64,000 nt of DNA from contig JAODUP010000854.1 of the NCBI GenBank assembly GCA_025642065.1, positions 100,001 through 164,000 of the forward strand, read 5' to 3'. The notes below the pieces were generated by a model. It was not told the DNA's origin. It saw nothing but the letters and a program-made list of their open reading frames with translations, and ran no database searches. The position numbers and the translations under genes were made by a program. Shown in pieces: positions 53,214 to 62,600 of this stretch. The DNA is from Paralvinella palmiformis. Lineage: Eukaryota; Annelida; Polychaeta; Terebellida; Alvinellidae. The first letter of the stretch is position 1, and each line of letters starts with the position of its first letter.

Positions 53214-54600
53214 CTTTTTGAGCATTCAGAAACTTCATTGTTCTCCCAAATAATACCAGTCTTGACACAACATTTCCTGGCCTTGCTCTGACAAATCTCC
53301 TTTTATATACCTACCTTTGATTACAGAGAAACTTGAGACAAGCACCAATTTCTTGCCACCCGAGGCTGGATCTCCACTGATCCGATTCATCCGAGTCATG
53401 TACGTTCGTCCAAAGTATGGAATGCCACCTGGTGGATTGCACACACCCAGTGCCATCTGGTTCAAAAACTTTGTTCCACTGACCTTGTTACATGAAGGTA
53501 AGGGGTCAACTCAAAAGTTGGATCCTTGTCATGAGACACTGTCAGCAATTTGGGACAGAGTTAAAGATTGGCAGAAAAAGGACAGTAAGTAGAAGAGTAT
53601 CAATAATCAGCTGATATATTTTGATCTATTTGTTTATGTAGGTAACATATTTGGTTGTTCATCTGGTTTTCACTTGTTGTTTGTTCCCAGGGTTACAACT
53701 GATGCTGAGACTCGTGCTTTTTCAGTTGCTGTTCCTACTTTTTGGAATTCACTCCTTGGACATATGCTAAGTCATCAAATAGCATAGTTTGTTTCTGTCA
53801 CCATTTGAGAACTCACCTTTTCGGACTAGCTTTTCTTTCCTAAGTTTCCTCATTTGTTGATGAACTTTGCACTGTACCTGTTCTATGAGATCGCCTAACC
53901 CCTGTACTATGTGCACCACTGAGCTCGATTCTTTTTGGGGATATTGGTGCAATAGAAGTTTTGTAATTATTATTATTATATATTTGACCAAAGTTCATAA
54001 GGTATCCATAATAACTTAATAATCACTCAGAGTAGAGGTCCACCACAATTTGCAATATGATACTGAACATAAGACCTAATTAAAAGAGCATTAAGCACGA
54101 TATTTCCCACTCATCTAGCAGTTAGTAAAAACCATTCTGGTATAGTTTCCTCAAAATGTGGAGATGATCCTTGTGTTTTTATAATGTGTATACCTCATAT
54201 TATATGGGAGACATATATATTATTGTAACTGATGACCAGTGAGTGTTTCTGTAGATGTTTATGGGTGAACATCACTTGTGGCAGCTTAGCCTGTGTAATT
54301 AACCCGGATCACCTTCAAAATTAATCCCACATTGAAATCTCTCCTTCTGTTGTAAATATTAAATATTTCAGTGCGAGAACTTTATTTGCCAACTGTCTAT
54401 TGCAACATAAAGGTGTGATTTCTTCAATAATTATAGTGGGTGTTAAAATGATTTATGGGCTAGGTGCCATATTTTGGAGTGTGTGTGTATATGTGTTAAA
54501 GAGAGAAAGATAATGTGTGTTTGTGTGTGTGTGTTTGTAAGAGAGAAAGTGAAAGATAATGCATATGGAATTTTATATTCTGAAATAAATTGATTGATTG

Positions 54601-54640
<40 letters not shown>

Positions 54641-55555
54641 CACACTGTGTGTGCTAACAGTAACTGGTGTCTGGTCAAACGAGGTACATGTGTAGATGAC
54701 AGCACCACAATGACATTAGAAGTTTTAAATCAGAGAGGAACTGACTATTGCATGTTATGATTTCAGATAAGAACGTTCTTGATGTGGAAATGTTGTATTA
54801 TCCCTTGTCCATTCTACAACAAGAACACGAAGATATAGAGACTACAGTGTTACCAAATCTGAGTCATCACATGTTGATTGAAGTGCTGAGGTATTGTGTG
54901 TGCATTAAAATGACACTGATTAATGACTTATGGTGATACTATATCCTAACAATATTTCAGAATTTAACTTGTCAATTCAACAAAATCCAACTATACAACA
55001 TTCCTGCAATATTAACCAAATATCACTTCAGTAAAGATCTTTATTACCTACTTATGTCCATCTTCTCTGGTTATAATGATTGAAGTAATCTTACTATAAT
55101 AATAAGTTGGATTTTACTGAAATATCCAGATGATCCTGATAGAATGTCTACTATAATTTGACATTCAGTTCATAGCAGATGTAAATATCATTCTTAGTTC
55201 AGTTTGTTGCCTTAAAATGAATTTACTGTATATACTCATGTATAAATCAACCTGGCAGATAAGTCGATTCATTGTCTTCATTCACGAAAAAGTTAATGCG
55301 GTCATGTCAAATTCATGGTGTCAGCAAGTGTGGTGTAAATATATCAGTATCAATTTCTTCACCAGCAGTGACACACACAGAGAGAGAGATGGATTTCCCT
55401 TTCATGTTATATTTAACTAATAAACAAACTTGTCACATCAAACATGCCTGATTGTAACTTTAACTGTTATTAATTAATTGTTTCACAGCAAGTGGCAGCA
55501 AGGTTTCTATATTATCACTAATCATCTGAAGGTACCAGTAGTAAACAGTGCATGA
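45860..55555 (+). CDS. Spliced gene: four-repeat protein of unknown family (9 exons)
   Basis: I do not recognise this protein by name. Coding exons: 45860-46116, 48672-48842, 48997-49175, 51642-51812, 52149-52261, 52780-52840, 53327-53584, 54767-54890 and 55489-55555 (stop TGA). All introns are GT-AG and every phase joins without a frame break, giving about 466 residues. The product has four diverged repeats of about 100 residues. Each repeat has an F-x-P start, an (V/I)N-x-W-L-like helix end (residues 92-96, 192-196, 289-293, 396-400), a strand with QTL/ETL/VEML (108-110, 209-211, 305-308, 410-413), and a closing strand such as 'IRFIRVMYV' (336-344). Exons tend to break within repeats at matching places. 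Residues 1-18 could be a hydrophobic signal, but the start is uncertain. No catalytic motif is visible. A protein-interaction or scaffold role would be a guess. Confidence 0.72.
46419..46489. other. Three consecutive hairpins
   Basis: Hairpin 1: 46419-46426 pairs with 46432-46439 (agggctgt/acagccct, loop 5). Hairpin 2: 46446-46452 pairs with 46457-46463 (ccaggtt/aacctgg, loop 4). Hairpin 3: 46471-46478 pairs with 46482-46489 (atgtctgg/ccagacat, loop 3). All stems are perfect. The last overlaps the edge of the inverted-repeat arm. Confidence 0.88.
46479..46634 (-). repeat. 155-bp inverted repeat, right arm
   Basis: Reverse complement of 44993-45147 with about five substitutions. The central block containing 'gcagcattgggcttcactga' and 'ataagcatttcttatt' has the look of a SINE conserved core. 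Family assignment needs a repeat-library search. Confidence 0.93.
46765..46862 (+). mobile_element. SINE-A body, strongly diverged
   Basis: 'gagtgtttcattcttcac', 'ggagttcacttggcccc', 'atatagcctactatg' and 'aaagtgattttaaaac' follow the order of the SINE-A body on the + strand. The tRNA head is not recognisable. CpG sites of the family have become TG/CA here, as expected in methylated DNA. Confidence 0.65.
48672..48842 (+). CDS. Exon 2
   Basis: Acceptor after 'tttgtttgttttag', donor 'cg|gttagt'. Enters with 1 base completing a codon and leaves in phase 2. It encodes the 'NNWL' helix end and 'QTLE' strand of repeat 1 and ends in 'VYFVKGLR', the closing strand. A nearer GT (after 48836) would give the wrong phase. 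Confidence 0.85.
48997..49175 (+). CDS. Exon 3
   Basis: Acceptor 'cctctttgcag', donor 'gaag|gtaagt'. It finishes the closing strand of repeat 1 ('LWYY') and encodes the start of repeat 2 with 'YRNFLPR', a 'DDWPEF' segment and 'KINNEL'. Leaves in phase 1. Coding character is strong and the donor is consensus. Confidence 0.9.
49176..51641 (+). other. Intron 3
   Basis: About 2.47 kb, AT-rich. It contains a candidate DNA-transposon relic at about 50383-51375. No additional exon compatible with phase 1 was noticed. Confidence 0.6.
50383..51375. mobile_element. Candidate non-autonomous DNA element
   Basis: The left end has 'agccattaagctgaccc' followed by 'ccattaagccgagg'. The right end has 'ggccattaagctgaccccc' followed by 'agtctcggcttaa', the last being the inverse of the left 'ttaagccgag'. 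The interior is unique, with a few CpG sites near 50940-51050. Ends and target duplication are not defined. Confidence 0.4.
51642..51812 (+). CDS. Exon 4
   Basis: Acceptor 'ttactattcag', donor 'gttg|gttagt'. Enters and leaves in phase 1. It encodes the 'ILTVETLAL' strand and the closing 'VLYVTRIFY' strand of repeat 2. It is 171 bp long, the same as exon 2. Confidence 0.9.
51813..52148 (+). other. Intron 4
   Basis: 336 bp, AT-rich, nothing else noted. Confidence 0.8.
52149..52261 (+). CDS. Exon 5
   Basis: Acceptor 'ttaaactttcag', donor 'aag|gtcagt'. Enters in phase 1, leaves in phase 0. It encodes 'AADFFPD' and the 'FSTIIAKVNCWL' helix of repeat 3. Confidence 0.9.
52262..52779 (+). other. 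Intron 5
   Basis: 518 bp, AT-rich. The frame at 52286-52561 on the minus strand is unsupported. Confidence 0.75.
52780..52840 (+). CDS. Exon 6 (61 bp)
   Basis: Acceptor 'tttacttcaaag', donor 'gaag|gtaggg'. Leaves in phase 1. It encodes the 'IRITNIQTLE' strand of repeat 3, in line with QTL/ETL in the other repeats, which supports this small exon. Confidence 0.85.
52841..53326 (+). repeat. Intron 6 with (AT)n tract
   Basis: 486 bp including (AT)n at about 53172-53211. Confidence 0.75.
53327..53584 (+). CDS. Exon 7, with alternative donor
   Basis: Acceptor 'cctttgattacag'. Two donors leave the same phase 1: 53498 (gaag|gtaagg) and 53585 (gaca|gtaagt). The longer form adds 29 residues including 'LSAIWDRVKDW', which aligns with the (V/I)N-x-W-L helix of the other repeats, so the longer form is preferred. 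It encodes the closing strand of repeat 3 ('IRFIRVMYV') and the start of repeat 4 ('FKNFVPL'). Confidence 0.88.
53585..54766 (+). other. Intron 7
   Basis: About 1.18 kb containing a LINE 3' end at 53690-53985 and (AT)n/(GT)n at about 54600-54640. Confidence 0.75.
53690..53985 (+). mobile_element. LINE 3' end relic in intron 7
   Basis: On the + strand 'TRAFSVAVPTFWNSL' is the conserved C-terminal end of CR1/L2-type reverse transcriptase ORFs. It is followed by a decayed 3' UTR and 'aagttttgtaattattattattat', given here only as an ATT-repeat tail near 53960-53978. Several stops interrupt the frame. Confidence 0.8.
54767..54890 (+). CDS. Exon 8
   Basis: Acceptor 'gttatgatttcag', donor 'gag|gtattg'. 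Enters phase 1, leaves phase 2. It encodes 'NVLDVEMLYYPL', the repeat-4 equivalent of the QTL strand, then an acidic segment and 'LSHHMLIEVL'. Confidence 0.85.
54891..55488 (+). other. Intron 8
   Basis: 598 bp. It holds a candidate DNA-element end near 55226 ('tactgtatatactcatgtat', then 'gataagtcgattcat'). Confidence 0.7.
55226..55400. mobile_element. Possible DNA-transposon (MITE-like) relic
   Basis: The left end resembles termini built on 'tatatactc...tataagtcga' that I associate with palindromic DNA elements. The right end is not evident. Weak call. Confidence 0.3.
55489..55555 (+). CDS. Exon 9 (terminal coding exon)
   Basis: Acceptor 'ttaattgtttcacag'. One base completes a serine codon, then 21 residues including 'KWQQGFYIITNHL' and stop TGA at 55553-55555. 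Frame and phase agree with exon 8. Confidence 0.8.
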
Positions 55556-55617
55556 CTGTCAAGTATTATTACGTCAAGACTGGCATGTTTGTCAGATCCA
55601 AATAACAGTCTGGTGAA

Positions 55618-55623
55618 AATAAA
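55618..55623 (+). terminator. Candidate polyadenylation signal AATAAA
   Basis: It lies about 63 bp after the stop codon. CpG depletion and AT richness continue to about 58.9 kb, so longer 3' ends are possible. Confidence 0.4.
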
Positions 55624-55684
55624 TCATAATTTATTGAATAAGACTAGTAGGCAGAGATGTGGCAATTTTGTTCCAACTGTGGCT

Positions 55685-55881
55685 CACACAAACATGCCTG
55701 ATTGTAAGTTCAATTGGCAAGTGTTATTAATTCATTGTTTCACAGCACATCTGGAGGTACTTGTAGGTTACAGCACATGACTATCAACTATTATTACATA
55801 AAACACAGCATGTTTGTGAGATCCAAATAACAGTTTGGTGAAAATTAATTGTTATTTATTTGATAATAATGGGATAGTAGG
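55685..55881 (+). repeat. Tandem duplication around terminal exon, copy 2
   Basis: It retains the acceptor 'attgtttcacag' (ending 55745) but lacks about 30 bp of the first exon's coding start. If used, it would give a serine codon plus 27 residues and a TAA stop at 55828-55830. It is either an alternative terminal exon or a decayed duplicate. Confidence 0.8.
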
Positions 55882-58800
55882 CCAAAATCACTGTTCCTTC
55901 AGCTGGTAGGAAATAAGTCGAGTTGCTTCTGAGAACTCCCTTTTCCCTACCCAAAAAATATATATATATGGCAATCCAGTGAAAGTTTTTTTGTATGCAG
56001 TTAATGTGATTGATTTCATGTCTAGCCTAAGCTCTGAGTCACTCAAGAGCCAAAGGGGCTTATTCTCAATAGGAAAGGGAGTTGATCAGACTGAAGTAGT
56101 TGAATGTATGTGTGAATGCTTGGAAATATATATGCTTTAAACTTGAATGGAAATGATCGTGTTACACAATGATCTACGTTTAGTATAAAGGTGAATTGAA
56201 AAGAGCATGTATTTTGATTGCTCTTTTAGATATGAAATATGCACTGAAAGTTTATTTTATGTCTCTGGAGGATAAAATATTATTAGCAGGTGAGTTTTCA
56301 TATTAAACATCTAATTTTACAGATTGTTTGATATTTTCTTTCCAGAGTATATTACAATTGTAGTGAAGCGAAGCAAAAAATAGGAAAACAGAGTCATACA
56401 AAGTCTAAAACGTCATGTGTGATGGCATGATTAGAATGAGGATTGCATCAATGGCCTGACTTAGGATTAGCTGCCTGTGATCCATATCAAGTTTAAGCTA
56501 CTTGTCTTGGCATGACTGGGATAAGCTGCCTGCCATGGCTTGCCTAGGATAACCTGAACCAATGTATTGTTTTCGTTTTTCTGTGTCTCAGGATTAGCCA
56601 TCAGATGATACTAATTTGAAACAGAGTTTTGAAGATGCCTGAATGTGTATTGAAACCAGTTAATTTAAATGAGCTATCAGCATCAAATGAGCCTACTTTT
56701 ACCTGTGTCCATATTATTATTCTTGTTATTATTATTAGCTATTCCTAACATCTAGTCATTTACAAGTGAATTCTAGTCAAGAAGAATAGGGAAGTACATC
56801 AGGAATGTACTCAAGTGTACATGTATTCAATTTACACAATTCATGTCACAAATATACAGATACAAAGTGTTTGCATTAATTCTCAGGATGTAAACTGTAC
56901 AATTGACAGTATTCTATGGAGAGAATATCAATGTTTACACTGTGTTTGTTTGGTATCACTTAAGTAAATGTGGTAAATGTCCGGTGTGTGTAAGATGTAT
57001 TGTGAGCTATGAAGTTTCAAGTGCAAAATGTTGTGATCAGTTTTGTGTATGTTTGTTGTTTAGGTGAGTCTCATATGTTGTAGCCAGCCAGGTTATGCCA
57101 CTTTTGGCACATGTTTGTTGATTAGAATTAAGTGTAGTTCAGTGTAAGACAGCACCCAAAGTAAACATTGAATCGGTGCCATCATAACATTTTCTTGACA
57201 GTTTAAAAGAAATTAAGAGTGGAGTTAAAAATATGACTGGCTTAAATAATACTAATATTTTATGTTATGTTGTGATTTATTTACCTTTAAAAGCCAGTAT
57301 AGGATGGTATATGTTGAACTGTGATATAAACAGATATGGTTTACTGGTGATTCAAGTTTTATTGACATTATTATACTGTTTTGTTTGCAAGAGTTATTTA
57401 TTAATGATGTTATTGATTGAGGATTCTATTGAATTTTAAAAATTCTGTCTCAGTATTTTTGGTAATACACATGTTATTAATATTCAGATTTTATTGTTAC
57501 ATTGTTGTCTTTCAGTTTCTTCTCTCCCCTCTTTCCCCAGATCAACTACCTCGTGTAATTTTGTTTATAAAACTGTGATTGGATTGATATAGTATCATTT
57601 ACAGTTTAGTTGAATATTTGTCTTTATTCAGAACTTAATTAGCTGTTAATTTTAATAATATGATATATGTGCACTTGATTGGTTTATTTGTTATCAACCT
57701 GGTTCTGCTGTTTATTACTTCTGAATTAAAGTAGTCCTCAATTAATGCAATACATACAACCACACATACATTTAATTTATGTATGTATGCATGTATGAAT
57801 TAATTAATTAAAGTGTAGGTTTAATACTATTATTATTGTGTTTGATATAAGTTTATAATTATTACTATTATTATTATACTTTAAAATAATACATGTATTC
57901 AATAATTTAACATGATGTTATATCTTCTTTTGAGAGACGAGGTGATATATATTAAATATAAAGTAAAGTGCTTTGTTTATGTAACTGATTTGTATTTTGT
58001 TATTAAGTGTAAAACTATGGAGAACTACCATAAATCATTTTAACCCATAATTTCCTTAAAGTTTTTAAGTTATCTGGCTAAAATATTAAAATTCAGGATT
58101 TGTATGTCAATATGTGTTCATTAATATTTTTTGTAAATGTTTAGTGTAGTTTCTATTTATTTAGAAACTTAAATATTAATGGAATGAAAACAACAAGTTA
58201 ATGAGAGGACGTTTGAATTATGTACATATTATGAGCCAGTGCTGTAATTAGATATTATTTACTTATCAACTTATATTTAAGTTGGAGGTTATTTCTATGT
58301 CATTTCTTTATTGAAATTATGGCCTGTAAAATATTTTGTGTTTAATTTGTTATTTCTATGTTAAATGTACATCAGAATATATATGTCCATTCCATAAATA
58401 TATAATGTCGTTATGGTGATCATGAATGTAGAGTATAGCACATAATAAATATATTTTCTATACTTCATTATTCTACAATTCAAAATAACTGATATCTGGG
58501 GGTGGTATAATTTGCTTTTCATCTGATAATGCCATCAGTATTGTAATAAATAGGAATTATAGGTTATTTGTGTAAATACTTTCCATTTTTTGTTTCGGTT
58601 GCAATATTTCACTGATTTACTGACTTTGGGTCTCTGATGTTATATATTATATAAGCATAAATCAAATGAAATAAATTGTGTAATAAGTGCAAGGTTTGAA
58701 GGTATTAACATTTACAACATTGTATGTATAATGCTGTATACCGACATACTATTACTTTCATAACAAATATACTTTTATTATTGTTCTCTGATACTTTTTT

Positions 58801-58998
58801 TATGTTAGTGACTTCAGGATTTCTTAATACAAAATGAAGTATAATTGTGATTTGTCTGTTAAATAACAATGCTATCAGATACGCATTACACAATATTTGA
58901 TGTGTGGTTATTTAAGAATGAAAAAAATCGCAGCACTAACAGTTATTATGTTGCCAAATAGTATACTACATTTAAAGATGGAGGATCACTACTAGAGG
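55882..58998. other. CpG-poor AT-rich stretch after the gene
   Basis: No coding exon is recognised. CpG is very scarce, as in the gene. It may be 3' UTR, a downstream transcribed region or intergenic. Confidence 0.5.
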
Positions 58999-59107
58999 TT
59001 GGGGGGGGTCCTGGCCTCGTAGATCCGCCACTTAATTTGGCCTTAGAATGGTCATCTGGTAGATCAGTGATGGCGCCCATGGTACACTTAATTCACTGGC
59101 CAATCGG

Positions 59108-59300
59108 AGGCGCTTCGATGGTCTAACGGGCAGAGTGGTTGGCCACATATCACAACCACTTTAGTTCAAATCTCGGCATGGTCATGTCTGAAGGGTGATT
59201 CACCTTTCACTTCACCTCATTACCCCAACAGGTTGCTCGGCTCATTTAGTCTACCTAGTGCACAAACGTGGCTGTAAAACATCAACCATTACTGACTGAT
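59108..59300 (+). mobile_element. SINE-A, full length
   Basis: On the + strand: A-box 'tggtctaacgggcagagtgg', B-box 'tagttcaaatctcgg', a body with 'gattcacctttcacttcac', 'gctcggctcatttag' and 'gtggctgtaaaacatcaacc'. The tail is a degenerate 'attactgact' rather than clean ATC units. Confidence 0.88.
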
Positions 59301-59609
59301 TGAACGGTGGCTCGAGATGCAACTAATACGAAATAAGGGGAAGTTTGCAATCTGGTCAACACTGTTTAGACATATGGAATAGTCAATTTGATAATGGTAC
59401 TAATGGCCATGTCCTAGGTGGATACAGCATGCTGGCACCAGGTAGCTAACTCCGCATAGGGTTAGCCGCGACCACAAACAGTAAACTCCCCGATACTGTT
59501 AGAGTGAATGTTGTTGAGAATGGGAACACCCTCAAATGTATTTCTATTACACCAGTAAGGGTGCCCATATATATTTAGGGCCGGGCGGCAGTACCCCCTC
59601 CTCCGTTTC
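59301..59609. other. Unassigned stretch
   Basis: About 310 bp upstream of recognisable reverse transcriptase. It may be earlier LINE sequence too decayed to identify. Confidence 0.4.
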
Positions 59610-59951
59610 TGCGTAGAGGTAATTCAACAGAAACTTATCTCTATAAAGTGCACAGTGACATTACTGAAGCTCATGATGAAGGATCCATGACTGCGTTAAT
59701 TATGCTTAAATTCTAATTGCAACTTTTGATGTGGTCTGTTGTCCGATATTACTGAATCGTTTAGAATTTCCTTTGGCATCAAGATAAAGACCGTAACCTG
59801 GGTAAAGTCGTACCTCACCGACATAACTCAGTATTTTTCAGTCGCAGATAAAACATCACAAGATGTACCTCTGAATTTTGGTGTACTACACGGAGCAGTT
59901 TTAGCAGAGAGCTTAAATCAAAGACTATTTATAACAATACTTGACAGCTGA
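59610..59951 (+). pseudogene. LINE reverse transcriptase, N-terminal part (degenerate)
   Basis: It contains 'STETYLYKVHSDITEA', then a frameshifted region, then 'WVKSYLTDITQYFSV' and 'VPLNFGVLHGAVLAES'. These are the finger and palm blocks just before the YADD motif of CR1/L2-like non-LTR reverse transcriptases. Stops and frameshifts show it is dead. The next motif, YADD, lies about 2 kb further on instead of within about 100 bp. Confidence 0.8.
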
Positions 59952-61911
59952 TCAGAAAATAATTGAACAGCTTTGTGTGTGGAAGACGTAATTTTTTAAT
60001 GAAAACAGGTATATATGCGGTAAATGCAAAAAAAAAAACATACTTTCATCATGTCAGTTTATCATAGTCCATAAATTTTTATTTATTTGGACATAGACAT
60101 ATAATGATATATACAGCTATTATAACGCAACCATAACAAACTTCCCACCATATATTCATCATGTCCTTTTATCATATATTAACTAAAAAAATATAAGTTC
60201 ATTTAAAGTCTACACCTCAATAATATAGACCATGCAATATAGGCTTGCCCAGCTGAGAACAAAGAATATACATGGAATATTAACAATGTTTATGTTTGCG
60301 TTAACATGTTAGAGATAGAGAAATTAGTACTTTCATACAATAAGCGGCATCAAATCTCTTGTACCACGGGTTCATCTACAGTTACAATCAGTCATTTGTT
60401 ATCAAATGGACTGAGTAACCCAAATTGTTTCCAGCTCTAAACAACCACTACTACAAAAATAAGACATTTAGTCCAAATCAGTGAACTGTTTAAAGTTAGA
60501 CTACTGTAACAGATAACACCAGTAAATCTGTATCCAAGAGATTGGCCTGTTTACATGGTATCTCATCATCATAGAACTTCAAAGACTGAAACAGAACAAT
60601 ACCTTGTAAAATAATGACTTGAACCAAGTGCATACACAATGTGTAAACACATGTTTTCCTTTTTTTCAAGTTGGTTAAAGAATTTGATTTGATATGCATT
60701 TAAGTTATGAATAGAAGTATACCAATTAAAGCACATGAGCTGAACATTCAAGTATTAATTCAGGTGCTGGTAATCCTTTTTTATATTAAGATATGAAATG
60801 GGCTGACAAAATGTCATGGTTTGATGCCTTGTTTTTTATTTAATTAATTTTATAATACCAATTTTCACCATTAATATTTATAAATATTAATTACCATCAC
60901 AGCTGGTCCTGTCTCCTGTATAGGTCTCCTATCTGTTAATACCTTCCTCTTTGATTTCAGTGGATACATGCATGCAGTGGATTTGGTGCATCAAAAATAG
61001 TTGGACTAACATTCTAGATAAGTATATATCTTGTCTGTATCATGGATTCCGTTTCAGTGAAGTGTATATCATACATTCTACAATTAGTATTCAAGTAATT
61101 TAAATCTTTCCTCATCATATATCTGAACGACAACAATTAATAACCCATCTTTTACTTCTGTCAATAGAAAAAAAAAACATGAATGGTTCTACCACTAGTT
61201 GAGGTATTTAATAATTAATTTCATAACATTTAAATTATAAATAGAAGTCCATATATATCAATAAGTACCAATTGCTTATGTTTAAAAATAAATATGGATG
61301 CAGGTGATCATGTAAATACTCAGCTACTTATAATTATTGTAACTAGGGAAAAATTATCTGATTATAGTAATGTAATTTTAGAAGTCCAATTATATTATTA
61401 ACAATAATAAAGTAAAATAAACCTCCCGCCCATAACATCTTCAGTGGCTGCAGTACACGTAACTGTAGGCTTATGTATATCTTACATACCCATTTTGTGA
61501 TTAATAGGTTCATATTGTTCAATAAAATTTAATCAGATTTTGTCTGAAACAAATATATATCTAGATAGATCCTGCTTGGGTCATGTCAAGTAGGGGCGTG
61601 TCTCCTTCAAATTGTTATGCTTAGTTTTAAAATATCCTTTATTTAAAAAAAGCCAGATCATATGAAATTTTTACATTAGCTTTCATTTCCTTTCTTGGAT
61701 GTCTTTATTTGTGCATACTTTTTTTGTTACTGCAGCCGAAAGCGGCGCAGAATGAACCAGTGCCATTAGGCGCCATGTTAACGAAGGAGCTGTCCGTGAC
61801 AATCTACCTCCGGTCGCTAGGGCCCTGGCGCTCCATGAATTCAAAATGGCGTCCCATGATAAAACGCGAAGTAACGCGTCTTGTTATAAATAGTCTTTGG
61901 TTTTAGGACAC
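59952..61911. other. About 2 kb insertion splitting the LINE
   Basis: AT-rich sequence without recognised genes, except a GC/CpG-rich patch at 61735-61880. No terminal inverted repeat or target duplication was found by eye, so the nature of the insert is unknown. Confidence 0.5.
61735..61880 (+). promoter_or_regulatory. GC-rich patch with acceptor-like start and YY1-like site
   Basis: It follows a pyrimidine tract ending 'ttgttactgcag', is CpG-rich, and includes 'tcaaaatggcgtcccatg', which contains the AAAATGGCG core typical of YY1 sites. It could be a promoter fragment, an exon or a transposon end. Confidence 0.3.
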
Positions 61912-62600
61912 ATGAATTACTGTATGCACGTATGCTAAGGCAGTTTGTAAAATTATTAAACGACATAACACTAAATATCATTGTTATGCTGATGATACTC
62001 AACTTCTCAAGTCTACATGACTTTAAAGCCATTTGATAGATGGAATAATATTTCATCTTCAATTGAAGTTTGCATTGGAGACATGAGTATTTGGATGAAC
62101 AGCAAAATGCTGAAATTGAATTAATTGCTTTCTCATCCAAGAAGCATTCGAAGAAAACTGAGAATCTTTGCTTTAAGGTAGGATCCAGATATATAAATTA
62201 TTCCACATCTGTGAGAAATCTAAGAATTATATTAGATATTATTCTAGGAAATGAAGGAGCAGGTGAACTATATTTGTAAATTTTGTTATTATCAAATGAA
62301 GAATACAGGACTCATTCGTAAGTACGTAAATGATCAGCCATGCAAGATGTTAGTCTAAGCCCTTATGATTCATTGACTGGATAATGCAATATATTGTTAT
62401 ATAATATCCCTCTGTCCATCTAACTAAGTACCTACAGTGAATCAACAACTGTGCTGTACGTCTGTGGACACGAACTCGCAAAACGGAACATTTAACGCTA
62501 GTTTTGACGGTACCAGAAAAAGCCACACAGCAATATTGGGAGATAAATCTTTCCGAGCATTAACTCCCAGACTATTAAATTTGCAACAGGTAATGAAGTA
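61912..62600 (+). pseudogene. LINE reverse transcriptase, C-terminal part (degenerate)
   Basis: In shifting frames it encodes 'KYHCYADDTQLL' (catalytic YADD motif near 61981-62010), 'DMSIWMNSKMLKLN', a 'YYQMKNTGLIRKY' segment, and 'GDKSFRALTPRLLNL' at about 62540-62580, the C-terminal signature also seen at 12.9 and 53.7 kb. Many stops are present. Same orientation as 59610-59951. Confidence 0.82.

Larger units (their letters stand above)
55434..55651 (+). repeat. Tandem duplication around terminal exon, copy 1
   Basis: It contains the intron end, terminal exon 9 and early 3' UTR. It matches 55685-55881 in order, from 'aaacatgcctgattgtaa' through 'ttgtttcacag', 'gcatgtttgt', 'agatccaaataacagt' to 'tagtaggc'. 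Confidence 0.88.
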
